Assembly: GCA_001557505.1 (NCBI GenBank)
Contig: LSAX01000001.1
Span: forward strand, 5,146,001-5,210,000
Direction: 5' to 3'
DNA from: Reticulascus tulasneorum
Lineage: Eukaryota > Ascomycota > Sordariomycetes > Glomerellales > Reticulascaceae
Length of the DNA stretch: 64,000 nucleotides
In this document: positions 36,409 through 50,597 of the stretch, piece after piece
How positions within the stretch are numbered: the stretch's first letter is position 1
Layout of the letters: each line of letters starts with the position of its first letter
Made by a program: the position numbers and the translations under genes
The notes under the pieces: generated by a model
What the model saw: only the letters and a program-made list of their open reading frames with translations
Database searches by the model: none
What the model was told of the DNA's origin: nothing

Positions 36409-36954
36409 ACTATACTCCCTCTTTTCTAATAAGGTTATTTTTAACCTTATTAGATAGCGAGAGATCTAGCTGGTTATTAGTGTTTTTATTAATTATAACT
36501 TTATATCTTTATAACTATTGGAAATAGTTATAAGTTATTATCTTAACGTCGTAGTAGTATTATCTTTAACGTCTTAATATAATATAATTTCTTAAGTTAA
36601 AGATATTAATTATTAAAAGTTTAATAAGTTATAATATACTTAGTAAACCTTATCTTAATAGATATCTTAATGTTATAATAATATCTTATATTAGACTTTA
36701 TAAAACTAAAGTTAAACTTTAAGGCTTTTTTATTATAAATAAATATAAATAATAATTATTATTTATTCTTTATTATTAAATTATAAATTATTATTTATAA
36801 TTAACTAAATATAATAATATTTAATTGTTAATAATAAGATATTTATTATTCTTTTTTATTAATAAATTAAATAGTTAATAAGATTTTATATTTTTTATGA
36901 TTTTATTAGCTTTTTTTTTCTTTTTTTTCTTTTTTCTTCTTTTTTATAATAATT

Positions 36955-37046
<92 letters not shown>

Positions 37047-40000
37047 TATAAATCTTTAAAATTATTAAAAATTATAAAAAATCATAGCTAATTGGTAATA
37101 AATACCTAAATAATCTAAGAAACCTAATATTATACTTAAACAGCTTAACGGTGTTTGTTTTTACCTTTATATCTATTATGTTAGTAATATAATAAATAAT
37201 AACTATAAGATTAATAATTATTATTTTTATAAAGGTATATTATTATTTTTAAGATTTTTTATAAAATCTTATGATTTTTTATAATATTATATAAACTAAC
37301 TAACTTTATAAAAATAAGCTTTTATAATATAAAATGTTAAGAATACGTTGTTAATAAACGTAATAACGTAAAATACTTATTATTATATATTAACGTTAAG
37401 GTAACTTAGGATAATTAAGAAGTAAGTTTTTATAAATTTACATAATTTCGTAATAAATCATTAATATTTATAACTTAAAGATCATATAAAGGTAGAACAT
37501 ATTAAGGCTATATTAATAATAATTCTTAAATCGTAGAAAAATTATATTAAGGTTATTATTAAAAAAAACAAAGAAAAAGGTCTTTATAAACTTTATAAAG
37601 AAAAACACGTCTACGAAGTCGAGGTTTAAGCTATAATTTCTGATATAAATAATAAATTATTTTATAATTTTACATAATTTTATAAAAAATTATTAATATT
37701 CTCTAGATATTATTAATATTTTTTATAACTTTAACAGTTAACTTAAATATATAACTAAAATCTTTAAAGAAAACGTTAAGATTAAAAACGAAATTTAGGC
37801 TAAAAAGATATACTTACTAAACTTTTAGATTATTAAGGTAAAGAAATATGTTATTACTAACTTATAAATAATCTAATAATATTAACCATTTTTACTTAAA
37901 AATATAAAAAATTATAAAAAATCAAAGAAAATCATTATAATTTATAATATATTATATATTATTACTTTATTTTTTAAAATAAGCTTAAGAATTTTAAAAT
38001 ACTTTAAATATAAACTTAAGATTTATAAAATATTTATAAATAAACTAAATAACCTTATTATAATATCTTATAAACTTATATAATATCTTATAAAATTAAG
38101 TAATATCTTATGATTTCGTTTATTATTTTATAAAAATACTTAATATTATCTTAGATTATAATAATTCTTTATATTAACTAAATATAACTTAATTAATAAA
38201 ACCTCTTTTTAATATCTATAAGTTCTCTAAATCCTTATAACTTACCTATTTAACAAAAAATTCTTATTTATTTTTTAAACCTTTATAATTAAGAATAATT
38301 TTTACTTTATAAGATATATTTTATATAAATAGGTTATCTATTAACTTTTTAAAAACTAACCTAGAATAATAAGGTTTTAATAATAATATTAAAAATATCT
38401 TATAAACTTATATCACAACCATAATATATAACCCTTTTAACAAACGGTTATATACGGTAAAACATACTTACATAATAACACCTTAGATTAGAGGTATATA
38501 TATCATACCAAATATTACTAAATAAATATATAACATAGTATTTAACCTATTTATAACAAAGATAAGACGTTAATACGCAAAGATCACCTACGGACCCTCG
38601 CCAGCGACGTTACGCCACCAGCGAAAAGATAATAACGGCTAAGGGCTACTAAAAGAATAAAACCTATAAATAAAATATATGATAAAATAGATCAGAGGTC
38701 GATAAGATCACAGTAATCTAAGATCACAACGATCTAAGAGGACAATGATCTAAGGATTTCATATTTCTATATAAAAACAATCCTTTCTATAGTTAGATAG
38801 TTCTTAATTATACTTCAGTAATCAATCTAAGTCTTTAATTTTACCAAACTTTAAACCTCGATTATTAAGCCTATATAACATACCTTATGATATTAAGTTT
38901 AGTAGTTCCCTTGTTATCTAACTTTATTTACTAATATCACTTTACTTACCGTTAATATAAACCTTAATAGTTGTTGTTAAGATTAATGTTAAAACCAATC
39001 TTAATATGATCATGACAACTTAGATAAAGCTAGATAATTTAAGCTTATAAGTTAAGCTTAACTTCTTAACCTCTTTTACTTGTTAAAAGCTGATATACTT
39101 ATTAATAAGTTTCTTAAACAACCTAAGTAAACAGATATTTATAATCTTAATTAAGACCTAATTACTAATTTTAAATAATAAGTCTAAACGTTTCTTATTA
39201 TAATACTTTGCTTACTAAATTTAAACGTTAATAATAACATCTTTACATTTTTACTAAATATCTTTAACTTACTAAATATATTATAATATATTAATAATCA
39301 TATAACCTAAAAAGTCGGTTATATAATCTAAGCTAACAAAGATATAACCCATTAACACCTTTATTAATAATATATTAATAATTTTATAAAAACTAATATT
39401 ATAAATAAATTCTATAAATCCAAATAACAATACCTAATCAGACTAATTTTAATAATAATATATTTATAAATAATATTTAATTATTTAGTTAAGGTTTTCT
39501 ATCTAGCCGTTTATTTATAAGTAGAAAGTTATATTAAGTTTCTTCTTAATAAAGAGAATAAAACAGAACGTTATTTAAAAGTTAGATATAAATCTTAAAT
39601 CTTAATCAGAGATAATACTTTTCAGTAAGTTATATTTTTAATAAATATAAATTATAAAGATATTAGCGAATTCGTTAATAATAATCTTCTTAATTACTAA
39701 TATAAATAATATATATTTCATAAATTAGTTTATTATTATTAAAATATTATCATAGGTCTTTATAAAAAATAATCATTTTAACAATTAAAGATTTATAATA
39801 AAGTTTAATAATATCTTTTATTATAATATCTTAGAGATAAATAACAAAGTTAGTTTCTTATATAATTAATATTTATAAATTATTATCTTCTAATAAATAT
39901 TATAAAACCTTATATAATCTTTTATATTATAATAGATTAAAAGCTAAAAGAAATTCTATAAGATATAATCTAAGATCTTTAAAACGCCTTTATATTTTAC

Positions 40001-42060
40001 GTTATAATTATCATAATAAGATATTAACACTTTTATTTATAATATTAAAAGAATATAGATATATTATCTTTATTAAAAAACATCTATCTTATTATAATAT
40101 TATTTAAGGTTATAACCTTTATTTAGTTTTAATAATAATTAGTTATTAAAATCATTATATTTTTATAACTTCTTAATAATGTTAAATAAGGTTAAACCTT
40201 CTAAGGTTTATTATAATATTATTATTATAATAACCCTTTCCGCTTAGTTGTTTATAAATTTTCATAATTTATTATAAATTAATATGTTTATTTATAACCT
40301 TTTATAAAAAGCTTTAAACCTAAATAAAAATATAAAAAACTATATCTATCTCTTTTTAACATATTTGTCTAAAATATCATAATTATATTAATAAGATAAA
40401 AGGTTAACCTTATTCTTAATACCTACTTAATATTTTATTATAAAGTTAAAATTATATAATTATTTAATCATATTAACCTTATAACTTAAGAGCTTAGCTT
40501 TAATTTATAAATATATATAATTTAAATAATTAGTTTATATTATAATTAAGATTTTAATATATATAAGATAAAACTTTTAAATTTAGAAAGTTTTAATAAT
40601 AACTAATAACTTAATATCTAATATATTATAATAGATCTTAATACTGATTTATTTATATAAAAGATATATTATTAAGTACCATCTTCTATCTATTAGTTAT
40701 GATAATATTTCTTTAATTATAAAGTCTAAAATATTAATTTTAACTTATTTTAATAAAATAAGATTAAAATACGTTAAGATAAATATGTTTTAAAATATGT
40801 TTTTTAATTTGTTAAAAATGTTTACTTATTTTACTTTAAAAATAAAAAATATATTAGCTTTTATTAGGTTTGTTAATAATATTATAATCTTATTATAATC
40901 TTTGATAAACCTTTAATAAAACTTATAAAAGCTTAAAAATATATAGATATTTTAGATATCGCTAAGTTTTAATTAATCTTTAATAGTTTTAACCTTTTAA
41001 AACTTTATAATAACATTTTCTTATAAAATATAAAACCTTAAAAAGTTTATTAATTATTTAAAAAACTTATATTTCTCTAAGTTAGTAAAAAGGTTATTTT
41101 TATATAACGTCTTAAATATAATCTTAGTTTATTTTATAACTTTTTTGTAAATCTTATTATAAATAAAGATATTATCTAAGAATATAATAACAAAATTATC
41201 TAAGTATTTTATAAATATATAATTAATAAGTTTTTAAAATATAATTAGCATATTAATAAGCTTAAACAATATAACTTAATATTTAAAATATTTATATTAA
41301 TAATAAAAAGTTATTTTCTATTTATTATTTTCTTTTATATATATTTAATAATATATATTCTTTAAGTTTATCTTATTAAAAAATTTAATATCTTTTAGCT
41401 TATTAAGGATTTCTAAAATAAAAAATAATAACACTTAATTCTTCTTAATTATTTTATTTAATATTTAATAATCAACGTAAAAACGAAGTTTGCTATCTTT
41501 CTTTAATATGAAGAAAATTAGAGTATTATATAAGCTTATTAATCTCTATATTTACCTTAATATAAATACCTTTTTTAGGTATTTATATAAAGTCTTAAGC
41601 TCTTTTTTTATAAAATAATAAATAGGTCTTTAAAAAGGTATTTTTCTGTCTTTTAGCTTAATTATATATATTAAGCTCTTAATAATAAAGAAGATATCTA
41701 TTACCTTTTAAGAAAAAACATCTTTATAACCTTTTAACTTTCTTAATAAATATATTATTAAGTTATTTATAATTAATTATAAATTATTATAATCTATTAT
41801 AAAATCTTATAAATCTTTATAAATTATAATGATGTTTATTATTTATATAACTAATATTAAGATAACTATAATTATTATTATAATATAATTATTAAAACTT
41901 AATATCTTTTTTAATTATTTCTTCTTAGTTATTATAAAGATTTATATAAAATTAATTAAATACCTTTAAGTATTTATATTTATATTAATAATAATATTAT
42001 TATTATTATTATTTCTCTATCTATAATTTATTTATATAACTATATAAGAAGTCTATATTT
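36409..42060 (-). pseudogene. Degraded pol of the block-2 gypsy
   Basis: Minus-strand relic. The complement of 41165-41182 reads FLDNIF, a gypsy catalytic box with the second Asp changed to Asn by RIP, followed by IYNKIY (from IYSKxY). Downstream RNase H and integrase are expected toward 37 kb but I could not place them. Stops are dense. Confidence 0.68.
36955..37046. repeat. (AAT)n microsatellite
   Basis: About 30 copies of a trinucleotide AAT/TAA, preceded by a T-rich, C-interrupted tract at 36911-36945. It is the only long pure microsatellite in the window, near the 3' end of the block-2 gypsy. Confidence 0.95.
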
Positions 42061-45000
42061 AATAAACAAAGGAAAACCTTATACGGCCTTATATAGTCGC
42101 CTATAAGCGTACGGGATGAAAAACCCTTATTTAGCTAATAACCTTAATCTCCGTAGTTTACTTTATATGTTATTCTCTATTTTTCCTTGCTTAAGGTAAG
42201 ATAGATATTATCATATATATTACTTTATATAGGTTTATATAGGTATTTAGACCTATCTTATCTTATTAATTAATTACCTTTATAAGCTAATTACTCTAGA
42301 AGTGGTCTTTTTCGTCTTTATACGGTTTTATATACCGGTATAAAGGCTTATTTTCCCCTTCCTTTTATCGTCTTTGTTCGTTATTTCTCTTTTAGGCCGC
42401 TTAGCGATGTTTACTTCTTTTATCAGCTTTTCGCGCCTTCTTATATCTAGCGGTAGTTACTATTAGCTAACTTCTTCTTTATACGTGATTTCTTAATCTG
42501 GTATTTTGTAGGTGGTTATATATAGTCTTAGATTTTATATATATATAACTGATTTCTCTTAAAAATCTTTGTCTTAAAAATATTTACTATTATTTATTAC
42601 TTTATAAGTATACCTTTATACGGCCTTATATTTATTAATTATTAATATTAATCTATTATAATTATCTTATCTCTGAAAAATCTTATATAGTCTTACGTAG
42701 TCTTATAACGTCTTAAACGTTAGATCCTTACTCTGGTAATAATATTATATTATTTCCTTATTATCTTTAATATATTTATCTTATATCTATATAAGACCTC
42801 CGTGGTCTAGCCACTTATAAAAAGCCTAAGCTTAATAAGTAAGTATTATATTTTAAATATACATATATAATCTTATATAGTCTTTCTTAGTCTCCTGCTA
42901 ATATTTCTCCTTAATAACCATAAACAGCCACTTATAATATAAAGTTTATATTAAAATAAATATTATTTATAACTTTATAAGTCTACTTGATTTCCTATAT
43001 AGCTATATATTAATTTGTTAATAATTCCTAGATATTTAATTATTACTATATTATCTTATACTAACTTATATAATCTTATATAGCCTACTAAGACCATAAT
43101 CTAGATAATAATAGCTTATACGCCCGCTTACTATCGGATACGGCCGTATTTAAGCATATTATACCTAGTATTAATACCGCCTACATATAAGCTAAAGCTG
43201 ATCAGGTTGGTTAGTCGGCCGCTAAGTCGTCTTCCGCGGCCTTATCTTCAGTTAGTCTCTTAGTAACTCCCGCGGCCGTAAATATTAACTTATCAGATAT
43301 TATTTTTACCGTTAATTATTAAGGTAAGATGATAAATCTATCGTTTAAAACCACTAATCGTATTCTAAAGTCAATTTCCGTTAATATTCTTTATATTATA
43401 TATTCCTATCTACATCCTTAAGTAGTTATATATTAACTTTCGTAGATATCTAACACCACCCCCGCTATCTAGACTAAGCTTAAGCCTTAGGTAACACCCC
43501 TAGCTTAAGCGGTCATATTTAGAATAAAAAGAAATAAAAAAGAGGAAGCCTAGGAAGAAGAAATAAAGCTAGAAGAAGAGGTTCTTAAGCTCGCTAAAAA
43601 TAATAAGTAAGCTTATAAAGCTTTAGCAAAGTCTTCGGCTATAAAAGCCCATAAGAAACCTCATAAATAGGTTCTAAGCTAATATTTAGTTTAAAGTTTA
43701 ACGTTTAATATCTAAGATATAGTTTCGTGTAGACTTATATATCCTAATACGCCCGTCTACGGCTTAATACCCTATATATAGTCTTATACGGATTTATATA
43801 CTTTCTAAACGTTTATCTACAATCTTATATTATTTTAATAATTTATCTTCTATTATCATATTTCTACTTATATATATTCTAATCTTTCCTCGTCTTATTA
43901 CTACGTAAGCTTATATATAAATATAAACATCTATAAGAGCTTAGTGTTAATAACCTATCTTATAATAATCTTAGCCCTCTTCAAGTACCTAAGGTTAGTA
44001 CGTAGGTTAATATACTTATTCAGTCTTTACGTAAGTTATTTCCGTTATTCCCTAAGGTCGTTATAAAAAAATATAATATATCTTATAGTCTATCTCTTAC
44101 GGCCATAAGCGCACCTAGACATATTTATATCTAAGACTTTTGCGGAGAAGAGAAATATCTTAAATCTTATCTTCCTTATATAGATCTAGATTAACGCTAA
44201 ACTCTCGCTCTTATATAACTACTTATATACCTTCAACAAGGCTTTTATAAATAACTATATATAAGCTATAAAATCTATAAGCTACTATTTACGTCCGTTT
44301 ATCTGTTACTTAATACGCTCTATCTATTTCGTTAATAATGTTTCTTATAGCTTTATATTATCACACCAGCCTTCTATGTTATACTCCTCTGTTAAGGCCT
44401 TATAGATAATATTAGCAGTAAATCATATCATCATAGGTCTAAGCCTAGCTATAAACAGTCTTATATAGTTATATACTATATAGATCTAATCTATGATCTT
44501 ATTCTTGCGTAGCCTTTTCTAGAACTTAACGGTCCTAACATTAAGCTAAAGGTCTATCGGAGAGATAAAGGTTTTAATCTCTCTTTAATTATTAAAGGTC
44601 CTCTTAAAGGCTCTAAAGACTATATAAAAATACTTATTTTATATAATTTAAAAAAACCTTTCTATCTTTCTTATCTTACCAATATTATATTATATTAATA
44701 TGGTAATATTTATTAACACCTTTATAATAACTATATAAATCGCCTACGTCCGCATAAGACACAGCCTCTAGATCAATACGTAGATCTTACTAAATATTAA
44801 TCTTTATATTTTCAGTTTCTATTTAAAGGCTACCGTATATAATCCTTAATTAAGCTTCTTATTAAGTTACATACCTAAGATTCTTATATTATTATTAAAT
44901 ATAATTATATATTCCCTTAATCAAAGTTATATAGTCTCTACTTATCTTTTATAATTAATATATAAAAGCTGATATTTGCTAAGGTCGAATTATATTCTAT

Positions 45001-48000
45001 ATTTATCAGCCTATTCTAAACATATCTTATATACTTCCTAAAATCGTTCACATACGTCCTTTATCATCTTCTTAAGTCTAATTAGGTTTATATCATTTAT
45101 AAATCTTATAGTTAAGATATTATCTAGGCTATATAAGCTATAATATAAGTAGATTATATATAATATAAATAATAAGACAGTAATTGGTAACTTTTATAAT
45201 ATCCTATAATTATTTAAGATCTTTTACGTTAGTTTATTATTAAAGAATAATTAAATTATTTTCTTTAAGAGGTAGCTTAATATAAATCAAATTAACCACC
45301 TTATAAATCTAAGTTTACGTAAATTATCTATGAATCTTAATAAGATTATTATATTAAATATACCCTTAATATTTAAAGATAAGATTATAATTATAAACTT
45401 AAAGCTTTAGGTAATCTTAATCTGATCTGTTAAAAGCTAGAAGCCTGATTCTATAAACCTTCTTTTCTTATTACTTATCTATTCTAGAGGTAATATACTT
45501 ATACTTTTAGTTATCTACGTAAGCCTATATGCGAACATGGTTTCTATAACCTTGCTTACTATAGCTAATAATATAATTAGTCTTTATATATTTACGTGAT
45601 CTTTTTCTATCTTATTCAGCTTTAAGATAATTACCGTCGTAGATTATTTAAATATTACTAAGTAATATTTTAGCCTTTAGTAAACGTTAGTAATATTAAC
45701 TATTATAATCGTTAACAAGCTTTTATACGTGAAGAGGAATTTATTTAGAAGTTCGTTTAGTCTAGGTATATTCTAAGGTTTATAAACCTTAAACGTTATA
45801 ATAACTTTATTTTCTATGGCTAAACGGTCGATAAGGATTATATTAAGGTAACTTACGTCTACGAACGTCTATTCGTAGATATCCTTGAAGTTTATAATTA
45901 TAGTAAAGTAAAATTAGTTAGTAAAAGTTTTAGCTTTATCTACGTACGTGGTAATTTATGTGTTATTATATATATCTACTTATAAAGGTGGAATTAAGTT
46001 AGGCTTACGTGGTCTTTAATTATCTTTTTAGGCCTAAGCTGTTATTTTTTATATACCGTCTAGTTTATTAGACTATTTATATAAGGCCTTTTGTTAATAA
46101 GTTCTTTTAGCTTCCGTTATTATTTACCTCTTAAGCTTCTTTATAGTCTTAAACTATCGTTTAGCTTCGTCTATTTTCTATATATACTATATTCTCTTAG
46201 CTTTTCTTTCTTCTTAGATAATTTTATAAATCTCTATATTTTATTAATTATTCCTAAATATATTCTCTCTTTATATTATATAAGCGTAGATGGCCATGAT
46301 CTTTATTAGTTCTTTTATTAGGAATATAGTATATTAATCAAGTTCTTCGTTTATATCTAATGTTCTTAGTTATGGTAGTATGTAGCTTTCTACGGCCGCC
46401 TTATCTTAATTAAAGGTACGCTAAGCGAACCACTTTTATCCTTATAAGGTTGTTAATATAACCGCTATTTTATATTCTTATCTAATATAGTTAGATTTAT
46501 TATAAAGTATTACCTTGATCTATCTTATATAGCTATCTATGGTTACTTAATAGAGGTTGATTATTAAGTTTATATATCTAAATATCTATTTAGTGATAAT
46601 ACTTAGGGGTATAACAAGGTATAATCTTTATCTCTTTGCTAGTTAAACGAGCTTATATACGTTTACGTATATACGGCCGCTAGTTTGCTATTATAGATCT
46701 CTAAGGTTGAAATCCCTTAGTAATATAGTTTTTCTTGTTAATACTGGCTATTATATAAGGTCGTCTAAGGTTATATTTTAATTTATATATATATATAAGC
46801 CTAGGTATACTAAGTATATAAAATATATAATAAACAGACTTTTATTTAGTAATATAATAATATTATATTAATCTAGTTTAACATAATATATCTACTTTTT
46901 TATAATCTTACAGATATAGATAGTTATATACGGTCTTCCTTTATTTATATATTTAATTATCAAATATCCGGAAAAGCTTAGGTAATATATCTTCATAACT
47001 CCTTCCTTCCACGCAGGCTCTTATATAATTATAATATCATATAAAGCCTTATTATATATTATCTTTATTATATTAGCTATGATCTTCTTTATGTTATAAC
47101 TTAGTAAACGTAAGATCATAAGGTTCTATATATTAATATACTATATCCCGCAGGTTTAGTTATCTAATAAAGTAATATATCTTTATCAAGGTTGAGGTTA
47201 TCCCTTATTTCTAATTTTAGGCTAACCATGGTCTTTTATATATTTATAAAAGTTTATGATAATATGATTATTATTATAATATCTCTAAAGCTTATCAAGG
47301 CTTTAGTAAAGCCTTTAGGCTTACCTTTAATTAATATGGTCTAGGTAATTAATATGATTATATATAACCTTTTAGCTTTATATATATATATTATTAATCT
47401 TACGAAGTAGATATTAGGTATAAGATTGTTAATCTAGAGGTTATCCACGGAGGTGAATTATTAAGGTTTTATGATCTAGGTTACGTCTATAAACGTCTAT
47501 TATTTCTTTTAGTTAATATAATCTTTTAACTATATAAAGTGATCTCTTATATAGTTAAGGTATTTTAGTAATTTCTCTTAATTATATGTAAAATAAGTTG
47601 ATTTTTATATAGTTTAGTCTTTATCTTAGTAGCCTTTATATCCGTAATATCTATATATAAGTGGTCGTTTATAAGCTCTTATAATATAGCCAAATTATTA
47701 GTAGTTATAATATTATTTAACTTTAGCCATAGCCTTATATAGCTCATAGCCAAATTATTCTAAATCTAAAATAATATCTCTATGATAGAGTTTATAAACC
47801 TTTACGAGGTCGTTTATAGTTATAAAGAGGTATTTATTATTTTTAGGTTATTTAACTTTTTTGATTTTTACCTTATTTTTAGCTTAAAGGCTAGTAAAGA
47901 AGGTTCTTTCGTTTATAACTAATCGTTTAAGGCTATTTACCATTATCTATAGTTTAATATAATAAGCTTTAGCTTTAAGGTAAAAGGCAGCTTAGATCTA

Positions 48001-48700
48001 ATTATCTTTTTTTTCGTATATATCTCTCATTATCTTAAAGCTAAATATCATCTCTTAGTCCTTGTTAGCCAGCTTACGGGTTATAATAGCCGCTCTTACC
48101 TTTATAACCTAGTTCATGGCCTTAACTATTTTTTTAAGTATTCTTATATTGATATCCGCCGACGTGTCCCTGGTATAGATGGTTAATTTGTAATATATAT
48201 TTTTTTACGTTAGTTTAAAAACGGCCGTAGCTATGTATATTTTCAATATCAAAGAAGGCCTTGTAGTTTTAGACGTTAATATATTAAGTTTCTTTTCGAT
48301 AACCGTAAGTTTAGTAGTAATAAGGCTTAGTTAGTCTTATATAGCTTTAAGGTGTCCTAATAGCTCTTCTATAAGCGTTTATACTTTAGGTTCTCTATCG
48401 TCCTAAATAAGAAATTTTTTAGCTTTAATAATAATGTTTATTATTAAGTTCGACGTTTTTGAATTGTGGATTGATCTGTTAGTATATACGGCTTTAAGTA
48501 GTCACTCGTAGCTTAACATGATCAGGATAACGTTTACCCCGTTAGCCGTTAATATTAACGTTTTTCTATTACTACCACCGCCACGTTAAGTACGTTACCT
48601 TATATATATATCTACGGCCTTATATAGCCGTCGCTGATCTTGTAAACTACTTTATTTAGATTTTATTAACGGTTTTATGATTATTTAGCCAAAAAGGGCC
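42060..48700 (-). mobile_element. RIP-degraded LINE with APE endonuclease and RT
   Basis: A non-LTR retrotransposon of about 6.6 kb reading right to left, recognised by its higher residual C+G and coding relics. Near 47.1-46.9 kb the complement gives an APE-type endonuclease start: SYNIKK, then at 47009-47023 a (stop)EPAW, where the stop is a Gln codon altered by C-to-T. Reverse transcriptase follows. A segment near 45.6-45.7 kb reads STTVIILKLNK (from xxTVVLRKPxK). The catalytic box at 45092-45103 reads FIND (from F-V/I-DD). Gag would occupy 48.6-47.2 kb. The order and endonuclease match Tad/I-type fungal LINEs. Both boundaries are approximate, from composition; I found no tail or target duplication. 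Confidence 0.75.
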
Positions 48701-50368
48701 ATTAAGCTTTTTATAATTAATAATATTATTAATTATATATTAATCTTTATTTAATAATATATTATAATCTTTAATATATATAAAGGTTTATAAATAAAAT
48801 ATTATCTATTTCTTTTTCTAACTAATATTATTATAATATTTTAATAATATTATTAATTACCTTTTTATATCTTTTAACTTATTTATAATAAAGTTTATTA
48901 ACTTTATAATAATTAGTTTTTACTTAAGCTTATTTATATATTTCTAACTAGATAAAATAATCATAATATATATATTAAGGTTAATATATATTTAAATATT
49001 TTTCTAAACATAAGGCTTAGTTTAAACTTAGATATTTTAAATAAGGTAATAGTTTATAAACAACAACCTTAAATTTTAGCTATTTAATTATAGTTTATTA
49101 TCTTTAAATATATTAATATATATAATATTTAGTTTAATAATTAGTTTATTTAACTTTAGATATTTATTATGTTAATAGTTAATTTTATTATAAAAGAAAT
49201 AATAAAAATTTTAAAAGGTTTAAAGATCTTTTAAGTTATTTAACATCTTACTTTTATTATTATCTTTCTTTATTAAAGGCTTTATAATATCTAAAATAAT
49301 TATCTTCTTTAACTATTTATTAGCCTTTAGAGAAAAATTATTATAAAACTTTTTTTTATAATTTAATATCTTTAAGGTAATATATTAGTTTAACTAAAAT
49401 TATTAAGTTTTTATAGATTATAAATTAATTATTATCTTATAAATAATAAAATCTTTATAATCTTTTAGGTATTTTATATTTATAATCTTATAACTAAGAT
49501 AATTAAGATATATATTTAATAATAACATAATTTAAGTTTATTTTAATAAAAAGGCTTAATAAAGTTTTTATTCTAACTTCTTAAATCTATCTTTATATTA
49601 ATAAAATATATTATTTTAATTTATTTAATATTTTATAATTATTTATATAACTTTTTAATATATAATATATTTATTTTTTAAATTCTCTTTAAGAAATATT
49701 TAGAATTTTACCTAAATAAACAAAATATCTTTATTATTATTTAATTAATTATAATTCTTTTATTTATTTATAATTAAGATATTAAGTTAGAACGTTATAA
49801 AATAAACCTTTTTATCTTTATTAAGTTTTCTAATATATAAATATATTTATTAATTAACTATATATAATTAGTCTATTAGTTTATTATATTTATTTCTTTA
49901 TAAGATAAAGATATTTAAGTTTAACTTACTTAATAACCTTATTAATATTCTTTTATCTTATTTTCTTAATATAACTAATATATTATTAATAAGAATATAA
50001 TCTAAATATATTAATAAGTCTTTTAGCTTATATAAAATATTTATCATTAACGATTTTATATATTCCTATTAAATATTTTTTTATTATTATTAAACCTTAT
50101 ATTAATATTAAAAATCATCTTATTCTTTTTATAAAAAATTAAAAAAATTAATAAATAATCTTTTTGAAAATAAGTTAACTATTATTATAACATTTTATAT
50201 CTAATTACTTTTACTAAGTTTAGTTATTATCCTTAGCTTAGAGCTTTACGATTTTCTATAAATCATAACGATTTACTATATCTTATTATAAATCTAAACG
50301 CTAAAATTTAGTTATAAAAACCTCCTAATCGAAGATACCTTTATCTTTTAAAAAGATCAAACAAAGTT
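48701..50368 (-). pseudogene. Displaced leader/gag part of the block-2 gypsy
   Basis: AT-rich remnant between the LINE and the right LTR. By position it is the 5' leader and gag of the minus-strand gypsy. No protein motif survives that I can identify. Confidence 0.5.
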
Positions 50369-50591
50369 ATAAGGTAGTCAGGAAAATAAGCTTTAGTAAG
50401 AGCTCTTATAACGTTTATAAGGTCAGGACCGGTGTCTATAACCTTAATATATTTTTATTTTTCTTCTTACGTTATTCGATATCTCCTCTAAGTTCCCCTA
50501 CAGCCTTAAGGCTGCCGTACAACAGTTCTATAAGACGCCACCGCAGGTGTGGCCAGCTAATATCACCTGTACCACGGGCAGGTGTCTTACA
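50369..50591 (-). repeat. LTR of block-2 gypsy, right copy
   Basis: Partner of 36186-36408, starting ATAAGG (RIP form of ATGAGG) and ending CTTACA. AT-shifted on its inner side and nearly unmutated on its outer side. Confidence 0.9.
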
Positions 50592-50597
50592 TGCAAT
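50592..50597. repeat. Target-site duplication TGCAAT, right copy
   Basis: Abuts the right LTR and matches 36180-36185. Confidence 0.75.

Larger units (their letters stand above)
36186..50591 (-). mobile_element. AT block 2: RIP-degraded gypsy element split by a LINE
   Basis: A 14.4-kb insertion with 223-bp direct LTRs (36186-36408, 50369-50591) and TGCAAT flanks. A degraded gypsy reverse-transcriptase box lies on the minus strand at 41165-41182. Removing the LINE at about 42060-48700 leaves about 7.8 kb, normal for gypsy. Leader/gag would be at 50368-48700 and pol at 42060-36409. All frames are destroyed by RIP. Confidence 0.85.

Noticed and set aside
36897..37091. Open frame rich in Asn
   Set aside because: It is the translation of the (AAT)n microsatellite plus a T-rich tract inside a dead element.
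8029..50591. Starship-type giant transposon
   Set aside because: I saw no DUF3435 tyrosine recombinase at either end, and each AT block has its own LTR boundaries.
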